The notes under the pieces: model-generated
What the model was told of the DNA's origin: nothing
Seen by the model: only the letters and a program-made list of their open reading frames with translations
Database searches by the model: none
Translations under genes and position numbers: made by a program
Shown: one piece after another, positions 18,450 through 28,233 of the stretch
Numbering within the stretch: the stretch's first letter is position 1
How the letters are laid out: each line of letters begins with the position of its first letter
NCBI RefSeq assembly: GCF_002102265.1
Contig: NZ_LQPG01000007.1
Coordinates: forward strand, 186,001 to 250,000
Source of the DNA: Mycolicibacter longobardus
GTDB taxonomy: Bacteria; Actinomycetota; Actinomycetes; Mycobacteriales; Mycobacteriaceae
Reading direction: 5' to 3'
Length of the DNA stretch: 64,000 nucleotides

Positions 18450-18635
18450 TCACCAGCTGCTCTTCTGCACACCGGGCAGCTCGCCGGCGTGCGCCATCTC
18501 GCGCAGGCAGATTCGGCACAGGCCGAACTTCCGGAGCACCGCGCGCGGACGGCCGCACTTGTTGCAGCGGGTGTAGGCGCGCACCGCGAACTTGGGCTTG
18601 CGGGCCGCCTTGATAACCAACGCCTTCTTAGCCAT
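18450..18635 (-). CDS. rpsZ: 30S ribosomal protein S14, zinc-binding type
   Basis: A 61-residue S14 of the short zinc-containing class. The zinc ligands are visible as C24-x-x-C27 (RCNKCGR) and C40-x-x-C43 (LCRICLRE). This is the housekeeping zinc form, in contrast to the longer cysteine-free paralogues that mycobacteria induce when zinc is scarce. Located between rplE and rpsH, its standard spc position. Confidence 0.97.
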   Translation of the reverse strand: MAKKALVIKAARKPKFAVRAYTRCNKCGRPRAVLRKFGLCRICLREMAHAGELPGVQKSSW

Positions 18636-18639
18636 GTGG

Positions 18640-19203
18640 TCAGTTCTCCTTGAACGGAAAGCCGAGAGCCCGCAGCAGCGCTCGTCCTTCGTCGTCGTTG
18701 GTCGCCGAGGTGACGACGGTGATGTTCATCCCCCGCGGGCGGTCGATGGAGTCCACGTCGATCTCGTGGAACATCGACTGCTCGGCGAGCCCGAAGGTGT
18801 AGTTGCCCGAGCCGTCGAACTGCTTGGGCGACAGCCCGCGGAAGTCGCGGATACGCGGCAGGGCGATCGAGGTGAGCCGGTCCAGGAACTCCCACATCCG
18901 GTCACCGCGCAGGGTGACCCGGGCGCCGATCGGCATGCCCTCGCGCAGCTTGAACTGCGCGATGGACAGGCGGGCCTTGCGGATCTCCGGCTTCTGGCCG
19001 GTGATCGCCGCCAGGTCGTTGACCGCGTTGTTGATCAGTTTGGCATCCCGGGCGGCTTCGCCGACGCCCATGTTCACCACGACCTTCACCACGCCCGGGA
19101 TCTGCATCACGTTGGCGTAGTTGAACTCTTTGTTGAGCGCGTCCCGGATCTCCTCGCGGTAGCGCACCTTCAGCCGAGGCTGGATCTTCTCTGCAGTCGT
19201 CAT
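18640..19203 (-). CDS. rplE: 50S ribosomal protein L5
   Basis: Binds 5S rRNA and contacts the P-site tRNA. The 187-residue protein contains [40 protein letters not shown] and a [19 protein letters not shown] segment, all characteristic of L5. The start overlaps no neighbour; 2 bp separate it from the rplX stop. Confidence 0.97.
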   Translation of the reverse strand: MTTAEKIQPRLKVRYREEIRDALNKEFNYANVMQIPGVVKVVVNMGVGEAARDAKLINNAVNDLAAITGQKPEIRKARLSIAQFKLREGMPIGARVTLRGDRMWEFLDRLTSIALPRIRDFRGLSPKQFDGSGNYTFGLAEQSMFHEIDVDSIDRPRGMNITVVTSATNDDEGRALLRALGFPFKEN

Positions 19204-19205
19204 CT

Positions 19206-19523
19206 CTAGATGTCCTTGCCGTTGCGCTTGGAGATGCGAACCTTCTTGCCGGACTCGGCGTCCACCCGGTAGCCGATCCGGGTGGGCTTACCGTCGGAGT
19301 CGACGACCATCACGTTGGAGACATGGATCGGGGCCTCTTGCGTGACGATCCCCCCCGAGGAGGCACCGGCCTGGGTGGCCGAGTTCGCGACGTGCTTCTT
19401 GATCCGATTGACGCCCTGGACCAGGACCCGGTTGCGGGTGGGGTAGGCCCGCAGGACCTTGCCCTTGGCGCCCTTGTCCTTACCGGCGATGACCAGCACG
19501 GTGTCGCCCTTATGGACCTTCAT
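19206..19523 (-). CDS. rplX: 50S ribosomal protein L24
   Basis: An assembly initiator of the large subunit. The 105-residue protein starts [20 protein letters not shown], which is the KOW motif region, followed by [13 protein letters not shown]. It begins immediately after the rplN stop (19524), so the two are translationally coupled. Confidence 0.97.
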   Translation of the reverse strand: MKVHKGDTVLVIAGKDKGAKGKVLRAYPTRNRVLVQGVNRIKKHVANSATQAGASSGGIVTQEAPIHVSNVMVVDSDGKPTRIGYRVDAESGKKVRISKRNGKDI

Positions 19524-19892
19524 CTACAACACCTCCGGTGCCAGCGAGACGATCTTCATGAAGCGCTTCTCACGCAGCTCGCGGCCGACCGGCCCGAAGA
19601 TGCGGGTGCCGCGGGGGTCGTTGTCGGCCTTGATGATCACGGCCGCGTTCTCGTCGAACTTGATGTAGCTGCCGTCGGCGCGGCGACGCTCCTTGACGGT
19701 GCGCACCACCACGGCCTTGACGACATCACCCCGCTTGACGTTGCCACCCGGGATGGCGTCCTTGACGGTCGCGACGATGACATCACCGATGCCGGCGTAG
19801 CGCCGCGACGAGCCGCCGAGCACCCGGATGCACAAGATCTCCTTGGCGCCGGTGTTGTCGGCGACCTTCAACCGCGATTCCTGCTGAATCAC
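19524..19892 (-). CDS. rplN: 50S ribosomal protein L14
   Basis: A large-subunit protein at the intersubunit bridge. The 122-residue sequence opens [20 protein letters not shown] and contains [20 protein letters not shown] and [12 protein letters not shown]. It is the first gene of the spc operon. S17, which often precedes it, lies about 10 kb away at the end of the S10 operon, so the two ribosomal operons are physically split and rplN must have its own promoter. Confidence 0.97.
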   Translation of the reverse strand: MIQQESRLKVADNTGAKEILCIRVLGGSSRRYAGIGDVIVATVKDAIPGGNVKRGDVVKAVVVRTVKERRRADGSYIKFDENAAVIIKADNDPRGTRIFGPVGRELREKRFMKIVSLAPEVL

Positions 19893-20031
19893 CAGATCTC
19901 CTCAATAATCGGGACGACGCCCGGCATCACAATTGGCATGCCGGAATCTCCCGGTCGTGCATGGTCTTCATCACCGAAGAGCACGCAGGGCCAACTCACG
20001 CCGGCCGAGGTCTGCTCACGGCAACCCCTAG

Positions 20032-20060
20032 AGCTTAGGTGACGGATCGCCCAGCTCCAA
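20032..20060 (-). promoter_or_regulatory. Candidate promoter of the rplN (spc) operon
   Basis: On the minus strand TTGGAG (20055-20060) and TAAGCT (20032-20037) are spaced by 17 bp. The -10 fits the mycobacterial TANNNT pattern, and the -35 matches only TTG. It lies within the 223-bp gap upstream of rplN, giving a leader of about 135 nt. This is weak support from composition and spacing only. Confidence 0.35.
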
Positions 20061-20115
20061 ATTGCTGGTTAAGACAGCCTGACGGTGCAGCCCGCCTGAG
20101 CCGGGTCAGCCGCCG

Positions 20116-21024
20116 TCAGTCGTCGCCTTGCCGGTGCCACGCGTAGATGAACAAGCTCATGGCCGTCGCCAGCGCAAGCAACACCCACTGGACGATTGCC
20201 TGGTCGATCCAGGATCCCGGCGGCGGGGCGCCGGGGAGGATGTTGCGCAGCGGGATGATCGCAAACAGATTCGCTGCATACCAGGTCCCCAGCGGCGGCA
20301 AGAACTTCCGCTTACCCAATGCCATCGGCACGGCAACCCACAGCGCCAGGGTCGGCAAGCTGACCAGGACCAGGCAGATAGCGAGGTCGAAGATCAACGG
20401 CCCCTTGGCACGCTGGATCTTCACCACCACCGCCGCATCGGCATCGCCGCGCTGGTTACGCGTTCTGCTGGCGTCATGAACCCGCGAGACGCTGGCGTCC
20501 CAGCCGTCCAACGCTCCGGTCACCTCGACGCGAGCCGGGATCCGGATCCGGTCATCACCGGTCCCGACGAAGACATCAGCCGCCAGCTCTTCGGTGGTGT
20601 AGGCATCGAAGGGCCAGTTGCCCGGGGCGCCGTACGCCTCGATCAGCGTGGTGACGCGCGCGGGCGCATCCCCTTCGGGGTAATGCAGGTCCCCCAGATC
20701 ATTGGCGGGATACAACCGCACGGCCAGATCCGTGGTGAGAACATCAAACCGCTTGTCGTACAAAGCTTCTCCGGGGTGGACCAACACGTCCACCTCAAGC
20801 CGGTTCTCGACTGGCTTCAGTTTCTGAAGTCGCACTTGGACAATCGTGTCCGCCGGGTTCGCCGCACTCAGGTCGAGCGGAGGCAGAGGGCTGTCCGACG
20901 TCTGCAGGGCGTGCACTCCGAACAATGACGACGCGTAGGCGGCGACAATCGCGAGCATGACCGCCGTGGCTGTCAGAAAGCGCGGCCGCTTTCGCTTCGT
21001 CTCACCCGTGGCGTCCGCCGACAT
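20116..21024 (-). CDS. DUF4436 integral membrane protein
   Basis: The 302-residue protein has one N-terminal transmembrane helix (about residues 16-37, LTATAVMLAIVAAYASSLFG). A large extracytoplasmic domain of about 170 residues follows, then three hydrophobic segments at the C-terminus (FDLAICLVLVSLPTLALWVA; NLFAIIPLRNILPG; AIVQWVLLALATAMSLFIYA). The layout and motifs (VRLYPANDLGDLHYPEG, PFDAYTTEELAADVFVG) match the actinobacterial DUF4436 family. A gene of this kind (Rv0713) sits at the same place next to rplN in M. tuberculosis. The start MSADATGE (21022-21024) was chosen because the upstream frame is low-complexity. Function is unknown. Confidence 0.82.
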   Translation of the reverse strand: MSADATGETKRKRPRFLTATAVMLAIVAAYASSLFGVHALQTSDSPLPPLDLSAANPADTIVQVRLQKLKPVENRLEVDVLVHPGEALYDKRFDVLTTDLAVRLYPANDLGDLHYPEGDAPARVTTLIEAYGAPGNWPFDAYTTEELAADVFVGTGDDRIRIPARVEVTGALDGWDASVSRVHDASRTRNQRGDADAAVVVKIQRAKGPLIFDLAICLVLVSLPTLALWVAVPMALGKRKFLPPLGTWYAANLFAIIPLRNILPGAPPPGSWIDQAIVQWVLLALATAMSLFIYAWHRQGDD

Positions 21025-21200
21025 GGGGGTCAGGGTAGCGAACACCGACGCCGACTGCGCCGAGCGGGCGGCGCCCAAAAGGTATGCGGGTCAACAAATT
21101 TATCGCGACCCGATGTAACCCGCCCAGACGTCACCCGCTGCCCCCGCGCCGTTAACCTCTTGTTCGGCAATGCGCGGATTTCGGTTGCTATACAGGCGCC

Positions 21201-22322
21201 ATGGATCGTCATCGGGGCGAGGGAACCCGCGCTTCAAGCGTTGCCGTGAGCATACTTTTGATCGTTGGCGCCTTGGTTCTGTCGGCGTGCGAAGTCCCAC
21301 GTATGACGCTGGCCTACGCCAGTGAACTCGTTACCTGCGGCGGTAAGTCGGCCCTGATCGCCAGCGGGTCGACGGCGCAGGCGCACGCGATGGATGAGTT
21401 CATCATCGCCTACCGCAACGCCTGCACCGGTCACATGCTCAACTACACCCCGAACGGTTCGGGCGCCGGCATCGCCGACTTCCTGGCCGGAGAAACCGAC
21501 TTCGGTGCGTCCGACACCCCGCTCAGCGCTGAGCAGCGCGAACTCGCCAGGGAGCGTTGCGGCGGCGCCGAGCCATGGAATCTGCCGATCGTGTTCGGGC
21601 CACTGGCCATCACCTACAACCTTCACGACGTCGACGTTCTGGTGCTCGATGCGCCCACCATCGCCAAGATCTTCAACGGCAGCATCACCCGCTGGGACGA
21701 TCCAGCCCTGGTCGCACTCAACGGGCCGCTGCCCGCGCAGGACATCCATGTGGTCTACCGCAGTGACCTGTCCGGCAGCACCGACAACTTCCAGTCCTAC
21801 CTGCAGGCCGCATCCGGTGGCGCTTGGGACAAGGGCGCAGGTAAGGCGTTCAACGGTGGCGTCGGCGTGGGTGCCAGAGGCAACGAGGGAACCGCGGCAA
21901 TGGTGCGCAACACCGAGGGCGCGATCAGCTACAACGAGTTGGCCTTTGCGATGGACCAGGGGCTTTTCGCCGCTGAGATCAAGACCCTGGCCAGCCGCAA
22001 GTCCAAACGCCCGGTGCGCATCGGAACGGACTCCGTCGGCAAGACCATCGCCGGCGCGAAGATCATCGGAACCGGCAACGATCTCGTGCTCGACATCTCG
22101 TCGTTCTACAACCCCACCCAGGGCGATGTGTATCCGATCGTCCTGGTGGTCTACGAGATCGTCTGCTCGAAGTATCCGGATCCCGGCGTGGGCCAGGCGG
22201 TCAAGGCGTTCCTGCAGTCTGCGGCCGGCCTGGGCCAGGCCAACCTCAACAAGAAGGGCTACATCCCGCTGCCGCCCAATTTCCAATCACGGGTCTGGGC
22301 CGCCGTCGACGCCATCTCCTGA
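21201..22322 (+). CDS. pstS: PstS-like phosphate-binding lipoprotein
   Basis: An extracytoplasmic substrate-binding protein of the phosphate ABC importer family. The N-terminus has a charged n-region, a hydrophobic core and the lipobox LVLSAC, with C30 as lipidation site. The body carries PstS signatures: [16 protein letters not shown] (phosphate-binding loop), [37 protein letters not shown] and GNEGTAAMV. The length of 373 fits mycobacterial PstS1-3. No pstC, pstA or pstB is adjacent, so it is an orphan here and must work with permease components encoded elsewhere. It is divergent from the DUF4436 gene across a 176-bp gap. Confidence 0.92.
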   Translation: MDRHRGEGTRASSVAVSILLIVGALVLSACEVPRMTLAYASELVTCGGKSALIASGSTAQAHAMDEFIIAYRNACTGHMLNYTPNGSGAGIADFLAGETDFGASDTPLSAEQRELARERCGGAEPWNLPIVFGPLAITYNLHDVDVLVLDAPTIAKIFNGSITRWDDPALVALNGPLPAQDIHVVYRSDLSGSTDNFQSYLQAASGGAWDKGAGKAFNGGVGVGARGNEGTAAMVRNTEGAISYNELAFAMDQGLFAAEIKTLASRKSKRPVRIGTDSVGKTIAGAKIIGTGNDLVLDISSFYNPTQGDVYPIVLVVYEIVCSKYPDPGVGQAVKAFLQSAAGLGQANLNKKGYIPLPPNFQSRVWAAVDAIS

Positions 22323-22353
22323 GCCCCGCCACTCCCGCTAGGCTGCGATCTCT

Positions 22354-22461
22354 ATGGAGCAGACGCGGGACCGCTTCGCCGGCCGGCACGTGGCCACCGT
22401 GGTGTGCGGCAGCAACGTCGACGTCGGCGCCTACCAGCGCTGGGTTGGCCCCACCGGATGA
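22354..22461 (+). pseudogene. Remnant of the C-terminus of a PLP-dependent threonine/serine dehydratase-like gene
   Basis: A 35-codon frame reads MEQTRDRFAGRHVATVVCGS and continues NVDVGAYQRWVGPTG. The G-R-x-V-A-x-V-V-C-G-S-N-V-D pattern is the usual C-terminal end of fold-type II PLP enzymes (threonine or serine dehydratase family). A TAG closes the frame just upstream at 22338-22340, and the rest of the enzyme is absent. The 3' end abuts the FGE gene. It looks like a decayed leftover at a rearrangement point. It could also be chance similarity over a short span. Confidence 0.5.
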
Positions 22462-22470
22462 GGGTGCGAG

Positions 22471-23385
22471 TCAACCGCTCGCGCAACGAAATCCGATGTG
22501 ATTGGTGGCGGTGTCCTGAGACTGCGGAGACCGGGCCGCGGGCCGGTAGCGGTGGCAGTACTCCGGCGCGCAGAGGTGCGACCCACCTTTGAGTGCCTGG
22601 CTGATGCCGGGATCGGCAGGCCCCGACGGCGCACAGCACGCCTTCGGCGGTGCGTCGAGCCGGTGATGGCCGGTGAACTCGGTGGTGGTCCACTCCCACA
22701 CATTGCCGATCATGTCGAGCAGGCCCCAGGCGTTCGGCGGGAAAGTGCCCACCGGCGACGTTCCGGACCAGCCCAGGGCGCCGTCGTTGCGGTACGGGAA
22801 GGCGCCCTGCCAGGTGTTGGCCATCAGATTGCCCGCGGGCTTCTCCTCCTCTCCCCAGGGGTATGTCGTGCCGGTGCCGGCTCGGGCGGCGTATTCCCAT
22901 TCGGCTTCGGTCGGCAGTCGCCGTCCGGCCCATCGGGCGTAGGCCGCCGCATCGGGATAGGCGATTTGGACCACCGGATGATCCGGCAGGGCGACGACGG
23001 TGCTCGCGGGCCCGAGCGGGTGGCGCCAGCTGGTACCCGGAACCCACCGCCACCACTGCCGCCAGTCGGCAAGGTCGACCGGGCCGTCGGTTGCGGTGAA
23101 GACCAGGGCGCCGGGTTCAATCGGCGGTCCCAGCTTCGCCTCTCCTCCGTCGAGCCTCGCTGAACCGCCCGGCTCGGCGTCGTAAACGAGGTCGAGTTCC
23201 TGCTCGGCAAGGGTCACATAACCGGTCGCGGCGACGAAGTCGGCGTACTGCGCATTGGTCACCGGATGCCGCTCCAGCGCGAACGGCGCGACGGCGACGG
23301 TGTGGATCGGCGCCTCTTCGGGATAGAAGCTCGTCGAGCCCATCCGGAACACTCCGGCGGGAATATCGACGAGTTCTGTCAGCAT
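22471..23385 (-). CDS. Formylglycine-generating enzyme family protein (sulfatase maturase)
   Basis: Oxidises the active-site cysteine of type I sulfatases to formylglycine, using copper and oxygen. The 304-residue protein has the FGE-sulfatase domain: IPAGVFRMGS at the start, LPTEAEWEYAARAGTGTTYPWG (residues 158-178, longest run quoted in parts), GNVWEW and KGGSHLCAPEYCHRYRPA. The two redox/copper cysteines are C272 and C277. The motif set matches Rv0712, the M. tuberculosis FGE. It lies 4 bp downstream of the arylsulfatase gene on the same strand, so enzyme and maturase are probably cotranscribed. Confidence 0.93.
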   Translation of the reverse strand: MLTELVDIPAGVFRMGSTSFYPEEAPIHTVAVAPFALERHPVTNAQYADFVAATGYVTLAEQELDLVYDAEPGGSARLDGGEAKLGPPIEPGALVFTATDGPVDLADWRQWWRWVPGTSWRHPLGPASTVVALPDHPVVQIAYPDAAAYARWAGRRLPTEAEWEYAARAGTGTTYPWGEEEKPAGNLMANTWQGAFPYRNDGALGWSGTSPVGTFPPNAWGLLDMIGNVWEWTTTEFTGHHRLDAPPKACCAPSGPADPGISQALKGGSHLCAPEYCHRYRPAARSPQSQDTATNHIGFRCASG

Positions 23386-23389
23386 GGCG

Positions 23390-25738
23390 TCAGTCTCGCG
23401 AGAATGCTGCAGCGATAGCCTTTTTCACGTCGAGGTACGGCTCGCCGCTGACATCCACCGTGACGTCGGCGATGGTGCCGCCGGTGAATCTGAACGGGGC
23501 CCGGTACGCCGACGACACCGCCTGGCCGGTGTTGCGGCCGACACTCACCCCGCCGCCGGCCAGCGCGAACGCAGCCGGCTGGGTGATCATGCCGGGCAAC
23601 GTCGCGACTACCGTGTCGTCGATGTAGAGCGAGGCCTCACCGACCGGCGTGTGACTGCCCTCGACGGTGCCGCTGCGTTCGAAACGAACGCCGAACATGT
23701 GTTCTCCCAACGGAATCCGATCGGGAGCCGACAGCCACTGTTCGCGTTCGCCGAGGAAGTTGTAGACGTAGTGCAACCGACCGTCCTGGACGAACAGCGC
23801 ATGGCCGCCATGCCGGGCGCCATGCTTGAACAGCACACCCTCGGCTGCCGAGGACTCCACCGAGACACGGGCCACCACCGAGAAGGACCGGCCGCGCAGC
23901 TCCACGCACGCGCCCAGCGGCACCTCGGCGGTGTTCGGGTAATAGGTGTAGTCGGTACGGTCGCCGGACAGGTAGGGACGCTGCCGGCTCGTCATCTCGA
24001 AGATGTTCAGGTCCGCCAGCGGCAGCCCGTTGAATTTCTCCGCCTCGGCGAACCACATCGCCTGCAGCTCTGCGAGCTTCTCGGGATGCTGCTCAGCAAG
24101 GTCGCGGCATTGGCTGCGGTCTTTGTCGAGGTGGTAGAGCTCCCATCGATCAGCATCGAAATGGCCCCAGCCGGACGGGGTGGCCGCGTGCACGGTGTTG
24201 GCGAACCAGCCCCGGTGCCAGATCCCGCGGGTGCCGAGCATCGTGTAGAACTGGGTGTGCTTGCCGGTGTCCGCTGCCGGATCGGCAAGTGCCGCTTTGA
24301 AACTGACGCCCTCCAGCGGACGCTGCGCTACGCCGCGCACGGTGTCCGGCGGGGTGATACCGAGCAGGTCGTAGACCGTCGGGGTCACGTCGCATACGTT
24401 GATATAGGTGTCGCGCACCTCGCCACGGGCGGCAATTCCGTTGGGCCAGCTGACGATCGCAGGATCGGCGATGCCGCCCTCATGGGAGGCGTAACGCTTG
24501 TAGAGCTTGTAGGGCGTGTTGAACGCCATCGCCCATCCCACCGGATAATGGTTGTAGGTCTCCGGACCGCCCAGCTGATCGAAGAGCTTCATAGCCTCCT
24601 CGACGGTGTCGATATAGCCGTTGAAGAACTTGTTCTCGTTGGGAGAGCCGTTCGGCCCGCCCTCACCGCTGGCCCCGTTGTCGGAGATCACCACCACAAT
24701 GGTGTTGTCCAGCTGACCGGATTCCTCCAGGTAGTCCAGGATCCGGCCGATCTGGGCGTCGGTGTAGCTCTGGAATCCGGCGAACACCTCGGCCATCCGG
24801 GCGAACAGTCGCTTCTCGGTGTCATCGAGGCTGTCCCACGGACGCACCGTGTCCAAGATCGGCCATGGCTGGCCGTCGGCACCGGTCGCATCGGCGTAGG
24901 GATTGACCTCAGACAGTTCGGTGTCCGCCGGCACCAGACCCAGCTTCTTCTGGTTGGCCAGCACGATCTCCCGGTACTGTTCGTAGCCCATGTCGAACCG
25001 GCCGGCATAGCGGTCGGCCCACTCGACCGGCACATGGTGCGGGGCGTGGCCGGCGCCCGGACAGACATAGCCGAACCAGGGCTTGCCGGGCGCGATCGTC
25101 TGCGCGTCGCGGATGAATTCGATTGTCTTCTCGGCGAGGTCCGCCGAAAGGTGATAGCCCTCCTCGGGAGTTGCCGGCGGCGCCACCGGGTGGTTGTCGT
25201 ACACCAGGTCGGGATACCACTGGTTGGTCTCACCGCCCAGGAAGCCGTAGAACCGTTCGAATCCGCGCTGTGTCGGCCAATGCCGCCGGGTGCCGGCCAT
25301 GTTGGACTCTTCGAGCGGAGTCAGGTGCCACTTGCCGACGCAGAAGGTGTTCCAGCCGCGTTCGGCCAGAACCTCACTCAGCAGCGCGGTTTCGAACGGG
25401 ATGCGTCCACTGCAGTTGGGGAACCCGTCGGTGAACTCTTCGATGGTGGCCATACCGACACTGGTGGCATTGCGACCGGTGAGCAGCGCCGCCCGGGTCG
25501 GGGAGCACAGAGCGGTGGTGTGGAACTGGGACAACCGGACGCCACGTTCGGCGATCCGGCCCATCGCCGGCATCTCAACCAGCCCGCCGAAGCAGTCCCA
25601 GGTGGCGATACCGGTGTCATCCCACACCAGGTACAGCACATTGGGTGCGCCCTCGGGCGCGGTCGGCGCGGCGAAGGGACCCCAGTCGGGTTCGGAATCC
25701 CGGATATCGAGATTGATCTTGCCTTTGAAATCCACCAT
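23390..25738 (-). CDS. atsA: Arylsulfatase (AtsA-like, type I sulfatase)
   Basis: Hydrolyses sulfate esters. The 782-residue protein has the sulfatase signature C78-S-P-T-R82 inside TTALCSPTRAALLTG. C78 is the residue converted to formylglycine by the neighbouring maturase. Metal ligands are suggested by LVWDDTGIATWDCFG near residues 38-50 and by ISDNGASGEGG further on. No signal peptide is seen (MVDFKGKINLDIRDSEPDWG), so it is probably cytosolic or exported by another route. The length matches Rv0711 (787 residues) and it holds the same place next to the ribosomal operons. A LysR regulator gene lies 67 bp upstream on the same strand. Confidence 0.94.
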   Translation of the reverse strand: MVDFKGKINLDIRDSEPDWGPFAAPTAPEGAPNVLYLVWDDTGIATWDCFGGLVEMPAMGRIAERGVRLSQFHTTALCSPTRAALLTGRNATSVGMATIEEFTDGFPNCSGRIPFETALLSEVLAERGWNTFCVGKWHLTPLEESNMAGTRRHWPTQRGFERFYGFLGGETNQWYPDLVYDNHPVAPPATPEEGYHLSADLAEKTIEFIRDAQTIAPGKPWFGYVCPGAGHAPHHVPVEWADRYAGRFDMGYEQYREIVLANQKKLGLVPADTELSEVNPYADATGADGQPWPILDTVRPWDSLDDTEKRLFARMAEVFAGFQSYTDAQIGRILDYLEESGQLDNTIVVVISDNGASGEGGPNGSPNENKFFNGYIDTVEEAMKLFDQLGGPETYNHYPVGWAMAFNTPYKLYKRYASHEGGIADPAIVSWPNGIAARGEVRDTYINVCDVTPTVYDLLGITPPDTVRGVAQRPLEGVSFKAALADPAADTGKHTQFYTMLGTRGIWHRGWFANTVHAATPSGWGHFDADRWELYHLDKDRSQCRDLAEQHPEKLAELQAMWFAEAEKFNGLPLADLNIFEMTSRQRPYLSGDRTDYTYYPNTAEVPLGACVELRGRSFSVVARVSVESSAAEGVLFKHGARHGGHALFVQDGRLHYVYNFLGEREQWLSAPDRIPLGEHMFGVRFERSGTVEGSHTPVGEASLYIDDTVVATLPGMITQPAAFALAGGGVSVGRNTGQAVSSAYRAPFRFTGGTIADVTVDVSGEPYLDVKKAIAAAFSRD

Positions 25739-25805
25739 TACCCATTCCGCTGTCGCCCCCGGATCGGGTGAGACACTACCGGCCCGGTGACGCTGCGGAC
25801 GTCAT

Positions 25806-26708
25806 TCACACGACGGGCGGCTCCCGGCGGCCGGACACGGCGCCGCCCGACACCAGCTCACCGAGAAAGGCCGCGGCCGCCGGTGACGGTGCCCGCTCGC
25901 TCGGGGTGATCAGCGCCAGCTCACGCGGGATCATCGGGTCGGTCGCCACACCGGCGAGGTGCTCGGATTTCTCCACCAACGCCGGCGGCAGAAACGCGAC
26001 GCCCAGACCGGCGGCAACCAGGTCAACCAGATCGACCGGAGTGTTGGACTCGGCACAGATGCTCCGCCGAAAGCCGAGCTCGGCGCAGATGCCGTCGATG
26101 TGCAGACGTGTCCGCAGATCCGCCCGGCGCTCCACGAACTCGCGCTCCTGCAGGTCGGTCAGAGCGACGACGTCGCGGCCGGCGAGCGGGTCGTCGTGGC
26201 GCACCGCCAGTACCAGCGGCTCGTTCCCCAGGAACAGTTCCTTGACCCGGCTCCCGTCGTAGGGGCGGCTGACGAAGGCCAGGTCCAGGCCGCCGTCGGC
26301 GGTTGCCTGCACCAGTGTGTCGATGGGATCGTGGCGCAGCGAGATGTCGATACGCGGGAAGCTCCGGTGATACCTCGCCAGCAGCGCCGGCAGGTCGACA
26401 GTCCCCAGCCCCTGGATCACCCCGATGCACAGGTGCCCGGACAGCACGCCCCGGACCGCGTCGACGGCGGCGCGGGCCTGATCGGCCGCGGCCAGTGCGT
26501 TCTGCGCATCCGGCAGCAGCGCCTGTCCAGCCGTGGTGAGGTCGACGCGACGATTGTTGCGAACCAGCAGCGCGGTGCCGAGCTCATGTTCCAGGCTGCT
26601 GATCGACGCGGACAGAGTGGACTGCACCACGTGGACTTTCGCAGCCGCGCGGGTGAAGTGCAGCTCCTCGGCCACGGCGACAAAGTGTTTCAGCTGTCGC
26701 AGTTCCAT
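25806..26708 (-). CDS. LysR-family transcriptional regulator
   Basis: The 300-residue protein has an N-terminal winged helix-turn-helix (MELRQLKHFVAVAEELHFTR, with AAAKVHVVQSTLSASISSLE as recognition region, residues about 1-60). A LysR effector-binding domain follows (GVIQGLGTVDLPALLARYHR and onward). The start MELRQ at 26706-26708 is the normal family start. A longer frame to 26732 is not needed. It lies directly upstream of atsA-FGE on the same strand, so it may regulate the sulfatase pair. LysR genes are more often divergent from their targets, so the regulatory link is inference. Confidence 0.88.
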   Translation of the reverse strand: MELRQLKHFVAVAEELHFTRAAAKVHVVQSTLSASISSLEHELGTALLVRNNRRVDLTTAGQALLPDAQNALAAADQARAAVDAVRGVLSGHLCIGVIQGLGTVDLPALLARYHRSFPRIDISLRHDPIDTLVQATADGGLDLAFVSRPYDGSRVKELFLGNEPLVLAVRHDDPLAGRDVVALTDLQEREFVERRADLRTRLHIDGICAELGFRRSICAESNTPVDLVDLVAAGLGVAFLPPALVEKSEHLAGVATDPMIPRELALITPSERAPSPAAAAFLGELVSGGAVSGRREPPVV

Positions 26709-27165
26709 AGCGATCAGTGTGCGGCCCGCCACCGGTTGGTCAAATCGAAGTTCCGTACCGCCAACGTTGTTGCTTTGATTCCACTGAGGCCAAACCGGGA
26801 CAAACGCTGATCTTGGCCATAATCGAACTGTCGCAAGTACTTACATCGTCGCCTTTACGTGCGTCGATCGATGACGACGATTCTCTACATTGAGATTAAC
26901 TGTTGAAATATCCACTCACAGGGGTGGTGACGTCGTCCTCGACCCGTTAGCGTCTGACGAGGATGCCAAGGGGGGGTTGAGGCAGGGTCCCTGACATCCG
27001 GGATATCCGTTGTCGCCCAAGATGTTCCATGCAATTGCGGTGCCCATACCAGGGTGGTCCATGCGTGGATCAAGGGCAAGCGACGATGTCCGCCCAATCC
27101 CGGGCAGGTCCCAAGGGGACCTCACAGGACCGGGAACGCCAAGGAACGGAAGGAACGCACCGAAA
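26709..27165 (+). other. 457-bp intergenic region between the LysR gene and the secreted protein
   Basis: Divergent non-coding region with locally lower GC around 26800-26910. No RNA gene or mobile element was recognised. Near the right end, AAGGAACG occurs twice (27141-27148 and 27150-27157), the second acting as ribosome-binding site for the gene at 27166. Promoters for both flanking genes should lie here, but I could not place them with confidence. The region 27010-27165 is open in frame with the downstream gene but shows no coding character. Confidence 0.5.
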
Positions 27166-28086
27166 ATGAGTCGTCGGATCATATCCCTGGTCGGCGGTGC
27201 CACCGCCGGTCTACTTACGGCCACATTTCTACCCGCGACAGTCGCTTTGGCCGACAGCGGTGTCGGCACGGCAGGCAATGTCGGCGGCACCGCCTTGCCG
27301 GTCGAGTTGACCAGCAACGTCGCCGGCACCGGGGGCACAGCGGCGTTGGGTGACGCCGGTGCCCTGGGTGCGAACGTGAACGCGCCCACCCCCAACCCGC
27401 TCGGCGAGCTCGGCGCCCTGTCTCCGATCCCGATCGCCAGCACACCCGATGCCACCCCCGGTGATGACGTGGCGCCCGTTGCCGACCACAGCTTCACGAT
27501 CGGTGACCACACTTTCGACGCGGTCCAGGACGACGGGTCGGACGGCTTCAACCCGGTCAGTCCGCTGTTCAGCGCCCCACCGTTCTTCCAGGTCGGCGAG
27601 GGCGAACAGTCATTCGACGTCAGCAGCGGAACCGGGGACGACGCCACCGAACTCGGCAGCGTCACCGCCAGCACGAATGTCACCAATCTCTTCGGTGGCA
27701 TTTACGGCACACAGTTCACGATCACCGACGTGGATCCGGCCGACGGCGCAACCGAGTCCGACCTTCCCACCGAGGGCACGGTGTACAGCGTCCTGAACTT
27801 CGGCAACGGATTCTCGAACGTCTACACCGCCATCCCCGGGGTCGACGGCGCTGACACCGACATCACCAACACCCTGGTGACTCCGTTCGGCGACTTCGAC
27901 GTTCCGACCGATTTCGATGCCACCGGACTGCTGGATCCAGGCGACGCCTTCAGCGGATTGTCCGCGGTGGGCACCGATGTCGCAGGTAGCGCCGCGGACG
28001 CGGCAGCCGCAGGTGCCGCCGACGCGGCCGGAGGCGCCACGGATATCGCGAGCTTGCTCGATCCGACAGCCTTCTTCGGAATCTAG
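27166..28086 (+). CDS. Secreted acidic protein of unknown function
   Basis: The 306-residue protein has a clear signal peptide (MSRRIISLVGGATAGLLTAT followed by FLPATVALADS), with likely cleavage after VALA. The mature part is rich in Asp, Thr and Gly (FTIGDHTFDAVQDDGSDGFN; FTITDVDPADGATESDLPTE) and almost free of Lys and Cys. The C-terminus is Ala-rich (AADAAAAGAADAAGGATDIA). I do not recognise a family; the Asp-rich stretches could bind calcium, which is speculation. The ATG at 27166 is preceded by AAGGAACG at 11-nt spacing. An EccE-like gene follows 147 bp downstream on the same strand. Confidence 0.75.
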   Translation: MSRRIISLVGGATAGLLTATFLPATVALADSGVGTAGNVGGTALPVELTSNVAGTGGTAALGDAGALGANVNAPTPNPLGELGALSPIPIASTPDATPGDDVAPVADHSFTIGDHTFDAVQDDGSDGFNPVSPLFSAPPFFQVGEGEQSFDVSSGTGDDATELGSVTASTNVTNLFGGIYGTQFTITDVDPADGATESDLPTEGTVYSVLNFGNGFSNVYTAIPGVDGADTDITNTLVTPFGDFDVPTDFDATGLLDPGDAFSGLSAVGTDVAGSAADAAAAGAADAAGGATDIASLLDPTAFFGI

Positions 28087-28233
28087 GGCATTTCCCGGCC
28101 GGGGTGGGCGGCCGGCTGAACATCCCAGGTCCATGTCGTCGGGCCTGGGGTGTTTGGCCCAGCACCGGATTGGGTATCCCGGCCGTCGCGTAGTTCATGG
28201 AGGTTCTGGGGGGACCATGAGACGGATGCAACG

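Noticed and set aside
23384..25771. 795-residue open frame opposite the arylsulfatase gene
   Set aside because: It mirrors atsA and has no domain motifs; the sulfatase frame has clear signatures and a partner maturase.
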